From Apodospora peruviana (Eukaryota; Ascomycota; Sordariomycetes; Sordariales; Lasiosphaeriaceae), in contig JAUEDM010000002.1 of the NCBI GenBank assembly GCA_033439685.1, forward strand, positions 4,774,001-4,838,000: 64,000 bases of DNA, read 5' to 3'. Numbering within the stretch: the first letter of the stretch is position 1; each line of letters starts with the position of its first letter. This document shows, in pieces, positions 59,788-64,000 of this stretch. The position numbers and the translations under genes are program-made. A model generated the notes under the pieces. It ran no database searches, was not told where the DNA came from, and saw only the letters and a list, made by a program, of their open reading frames with translations.

Positions 59788-62700
59788 TTTGGCTGTCTCT
59801 TGTTCGGTTATGTGTGTTTGTGTTGTGTAGTTTGTTATTTATATGGAACTTGATGTGTATCAAGTTCGAGAAAGCTCGGGAGCTATAGTTTGGTCCGAGG
59901 TTGGTGGAAGGTGGGGGAGCAGGTAAGCTTGCAAGAGCTTGGATGAAAATAGATATGTGAGAGCTTTTATTGTGAGTTTGTTTGTTTGGGAGAAAGTTTA
60001 ATGGCTCTGGCTTGTTGATGTGTTTGTCAACGGATCCTTGTGTAATAGAGAGGATGACGATGGGGAGACAATGGGATGGGTCCTTATTATACCCAGGCAT
60101 GTAAGGATGGAGGTTGGAAGTGTGGCCAGGGAAGGCTTGTCCGCAACCCCTTTGACAAGCCCGCCTAAAAAATTACAAACAGTTTACGTACGGGCCTTGT
60201 GTATGGTATGTACCGCCTGACCTGTTTCTGCCCAGCTTGGGCGCTAATAAGACTTTTTTTTTGGCACAGAATTTGTAATGGAAAAAATATACTTTTGTCC
60301 TAGGCGTCTAGAGCAGGTGGCCATCAAGGTACCTTGTATTGGAAGCTGAGGTACTAGAACTAGTAGAGTGGACATTTTATAATTCCATTTTCATGGTAGG
60401 CGCGAACAGCCCGAGCAGAAGGCGAGATGGAAACCAAGGAGGGACCGTTGATCTGACGAACAAAAGTAAGCCGCCGATACAGTAATAATGCGTAAACCGT
60501 ACGCCGTTACAGTACCGTACCGGATGTCAGGAACCGACCGAGGAAAAAGCCTTGGAACCTGGAAAGTGCCAGCAAAAATTGCGTCAGGTGCTTGGATGGA
60601 GCCCTGGAAGGAGCCGGAAAGGGCACCAGACGGGCCGCCGATGTTGTTGGTGACTTGGGTGTCCCCAGCGCTTACGGGGCTGAAAATTTGCTGCCGAGCA
60701 GGCCAGAAGAGGGGGCTCTTTCACCCTCCATTACCATATCGAAACGTAAGAGACGGTCACGAGGGGCATCACGGCCTTTTGTTTTACGCGATCATTACCC
60801 CATAGTTTCCCTGGCACTGCCTGGGCACTGGATCCGTCTCGAGGTACCACTGCAACCGGTTTTGGCTCCTGGGGGAACTCATGCAAGGGACGGTGACGAC
60901 TTCTTTTTTAAATTTGTGTTACCCAAGACCGCAGCATGCCGTCCGGAGATCCAACTTCCTGTACTATGTGTCACAGCTTCGAACATCTGAATGATGAATG
61001 GCACGATGCCCGATCGTGTCTTTTGTACCATGAACCAACCATTTCGCGTCACGACTGCGTGCTCCCGTCGTCTGGGCATCCGATTTGGTGCCAGCCTGCC
61101 TCCTATTGTTTGCTTTGCTCTTTGACCGCCTCCTCGCCTCGGCCAGGCTCAGATGAAGTGTCGCCATCGTGACAAGTGACGACGCCAGATCGCTTCGACA
61201 GCCGACGCACGTTGTTGCCCAATGACTGACTAGTTAACGGCAGTTCAACTCGTTCATTGCCGCTTTCTGAGAAGGATGCGATTTTATGATCGTGAAGTCT
61301 TGGCACCACTGGGCCTTGGAGGATAGGGTTTGCCCGGGTATTGACCAGCCATCTGTCTCGGCTAGGATCATAAAAGCGTGCGCAAAAAGACAGTTCATCA
61401 GTGGATACGGCCATGGAGGTGCCTGGAAAAAACCCAGACAAAAAAAAAAGGCTTGGAAGTGGCTTCCGTATCTCTGGCACCATCGACGGTTTGTTCCCTC
61501 GGCCCGTCGTCTTTGCCAAGTTCTAACCCCTTCCCGTCTTTTTGTTGCGAGGTATCCGTAAAGAAGTCTTGGCCTTCTGGTCAGCTGGTGTAACAGAGCC
61601 TTGAAAGCAGAGATGCTCCCTGGGTATGGGGAGCATACAATCAAATCAAAGTGGAAACAAACGACTCGATCAACCCCGGATTTTCAAGGATCATGGGGCC
61701 GCATCTGGGCCGTCGCCTAAACTTGGCCCTGAGGCTAAACTGGGCGCCAACCTAGTTACCTGCAAGTTTGCAAGCTCTCTCCGCCTTTTGGTTTGATTTT
61801 TTTTTCAACCTCTCATGAGTACATCCCTGGTTTGGCAACCAATGGTAACGTCGGTATTGGGCATGCCAGAACTTTCTCCAGCTTCGGCGAGCCCCAGGGC
61901 AACGTTATGCGAAACCTGGAAGGCGATCACGGGAACTACCATGGTCAATAATTTGTGTCAGGAGGATATTCCTCCTGATCCAAGTTAAGCGCTGGGCAAG
62001 GGTTACGAACACTAAGAAGACCACTCATCGCACAGCTTGTCGAACAGTAAGTACGTCCGTGGCAACAAGACCGAGGTGCTTCCGGACACCGATACCAAAA
62101 GCTTTTTCGGTCACACAGCGCGATCGGCCGGAGCTCGGCACACGTCGCGACCGCGCTGTGATGGTTGTCGATGACGCCCGGCGACGCTGCGGTTGACGGC
62201 GGCTGAGGAAAAGCCGCCTCCCGGTCTGTCAAGTCTCAACCAGCCCCTGATCTACGATGCCATGCCGAAGCCGTCAGCTCAGCTCGCATTCGACAGAACA
62301 CTGTAGTCATCTGACTCATTGCACGTGTTATACTCAGCTCGCCTCAACCACTACGTATCAGTAAAATTTGTCATCCAGTCGGAGGAATACCAGGTAGTTA
62401 GTATGTATTTTCCTACACTTGCCACGAGGCATCATCAACCACTTCATTGGATGACAATTGACTGCGCCTTAGGTCAGGCGAACAATCACTCATTTCATGA
62501 ACGTACAAAGGTAGCGCAGGCAAAAGCATGACGACGGAAAGAGAAAAAAAATACTACCTTTAGGTATGGTACGTACCAACTTTGTCAAAAGGGAGTGACG
62601 CATGACGTGATGCATATGATCAATCTCGAGCAAAATTGCCAGACGAACCAAGTTCCCTCGTGATCTCGGTCAGTGCGAACATGATACGCGTATTTGATTT

Positions 62701-64000
62701 TACAGAAAGGTACCGGCCCCGGGTGGTCGGCGTCGGTGATGAGTGGACCCCTCCCGGCCCACCACCGCCGGAGACCGCCGGTAAATTTTTGGGGAATCTT
62801 GGCGTTATTGCAGGGGTAAGTCCGTAAGCCAGGCAACCAAAAAGGGGCTGACTGATTACCTTACTGATTACAGATATGTATGATGCTTAACACATGGAAC
62901 CCGACATTTTCGATGACGACGGTGATGGGATTAGTAGATCTGGAATAGAAGATGTTGTCAGATGCTATTATTACTTTTAGTTTGGCTGAAGTAAGAGATT
63001 CTAAAAGGCATTTCAGGACCAAATCTCGTGCTAAGCCACGCGACGACTCCGACCCTATATGCGCAAGCTGCCTCCTCGTGGACCTCCGTCGTTGGTATCA
63101 CTGTAGATAATTGGGCGCTTTTTATCTCAGTTTTGGGGGGTTTCCCTGCAGGAGAATATAATCCGATTTTAACAACTTTAGATAGAAAACCTGAAGGACA
63201 TCTGAACCTAGAGAAGATAGCTGTCCTGGATTGGATTCCAGAGAATCTCAGTCGTTGAACCGCATTCTGGAGGTCACCGCTACGAGAATATGGTAAACAA
63301 CCTGAGGTTTGTCAGTGGACTGAGCGAGTGAGATAAGGAGTCACGTAGAGATGTCAAGAGTTAGGGTAGATATTCCAAGCATTGTACTGGTTTTGGAAGA
63401 AACTACTTCCCTTATGTCAGTAACCGGGGCAAACGTAGGAGTTGAGAAAAGGAGTAATGTTTACTTCTTGATCTTTACTAATTAATTGAAGTACCTTATA
63501 TCTCTCTCTTTTAAGCACCATGGCTGCTAAGGCACAGCCTTCTTAAGCATACCAGGTTAGGTACCTACCTACCTGGTTACTAGATGCATCTAAGGTACAA
63601 CCTATTTTCATCCCCAAGAGTATGCAAATCGTTTCAAGAACATTCACTTATCATCCATTCGCCTTAGGACCGGCCTCCTGTTGGAAATATAAGCTGTATA
63701 TAAGTCAAACACCCGACGCTATATCTCTTCATACCACCACATCCAGAGGAAAATAACCGAACCTGTCCTTACTACTTGCACGGACCAACCTTTTAAGTCT
63801 CGGCAGGGGTGCAAATCACAGGCCTCACCTCATTCATTCATTCATTCATCGGCGAGTCCATAAACACCAAGCCAGACCCAATACTACTCATACGAGTTCA
63901 AAGTTGTCGCGGCGTTAATTACTTGGCCTAATCATCTATCTCTATTTGCTCTAAATGGCTCAACATGGACACACATAAAAAGATCAAAAGCAAAAGCTCA
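59788..64000. other. Gene-free right end of window
   Basis: No coding region is supported over 4.2 kb. Frames such as 60488-60805, 61103-61519 and 63028-63258 lack domains, exon-like continuity or start contexts. Notable are an ACTAG palindrome at 60352-60365, TACCTACCTACC motifs near 63560 and (CATT)n at 63831-63849. The region could hold regulatory DNA for a gene beyond the window. Confidence 0.5.

Noticed and set aside
1..64000. Dispersed 5S rRNA, tRNA genes, CRISPR arrays, intact transposons
   Set aside because: Scanned by eye for B-box cores, 5S signature, regular spaced repeats and transposase or reverse-transcriptase motifs; none found. A tRNAscan-SE and RepeatMasker run would be decisive.

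Overview
The window is nuclear DNA of a filamentous ascomycete, most likely a Sordariomycete and plausibly of the order Sordariales. Coding regions are interrupted by short introns (mostly 49-85 nt, GTRNGT donors, CTRAY-like branch sites, YAG acceptors). The proteome is typical of filamentous fungi: an ORP1-like protein, a DUF3602/Par32-type GRGGAGN protein, fungal disordered proteins, and a STAND-type N-terminal domain. Intergenic DNA is rich in pyrimidine tracts and short AGGTAC/TACCT motifs. No bacterial-style operon, CRISPR array, rRNA or convincing tRNA was seen. Exon joins below were derived by hand from frame, splice consensus and family continuity; no transcript evidence was available.

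Layout. 1-5.4 kb: gene-free, with a minisatellite, a perfect palindrome and a GTACGGATTA hairpin. 5.4-9.8 kb: a Ser-rich conserved fungal protein and an ORP1-like protein, both plus strand. 9.8-14.7 kb: gene-poor. 14.7-21 kb: a cytochrome P450, a multi-pass membrane protein with a SAP/HeH-like N-terminus, and a PhyH dioxygenase, all plus strand. 22.2-22.9 kb: a frameshifted ankyrin-repeat relic. 24-27.4 kb: an Hrp1/Nab4-type two-RRM protein (minus) with a 1.27 kb intron. 28-30.2 kb: a Gyp1-type Rab GAP, divergent from HRP1. 31.9-34.7 kb: a tail-anchored FHA protein (minus). 37.1-38.5 kb: an IFRD-family protein. 41.2-46.9 kb: a 1870-residue, mostly disordered protein. 48.1-49.3 kb: homoserine kinase. 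50.6-51.0 kb: a 97-residue, probably mitochondrial protein. 52.5-53.8 kb: the dynactin actin-related protein Arp1. 54.9-57.6 kb: a decayed STAND-like gene broken by frameshifts and four in-frame TGA codons. 59.3-59.8 kb: a Par32-like protein. 59.8-64 kb: no supported gene.

How the genes relate. This is a housekeeping neighbourhood (amino-acid synthesis, mRNA processing, vesicle traffic, dynein-dynactin transport), not a metabolic cluster; the P450 and PhyH enzyme are near each other but do not form an obvious pathway. The two broken genes resemble parts of the fungal NLR/STAND repertoire and suggest turnover of non-self-recognition genes in gene-poor gaps. I found no clear new biological system. 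The most testable unusual signals are the HRP1 long intron holding a phase-compatible alternative first exon, the TGA-only broken STAND-like gene, and the enriched GTACGGATTA element.
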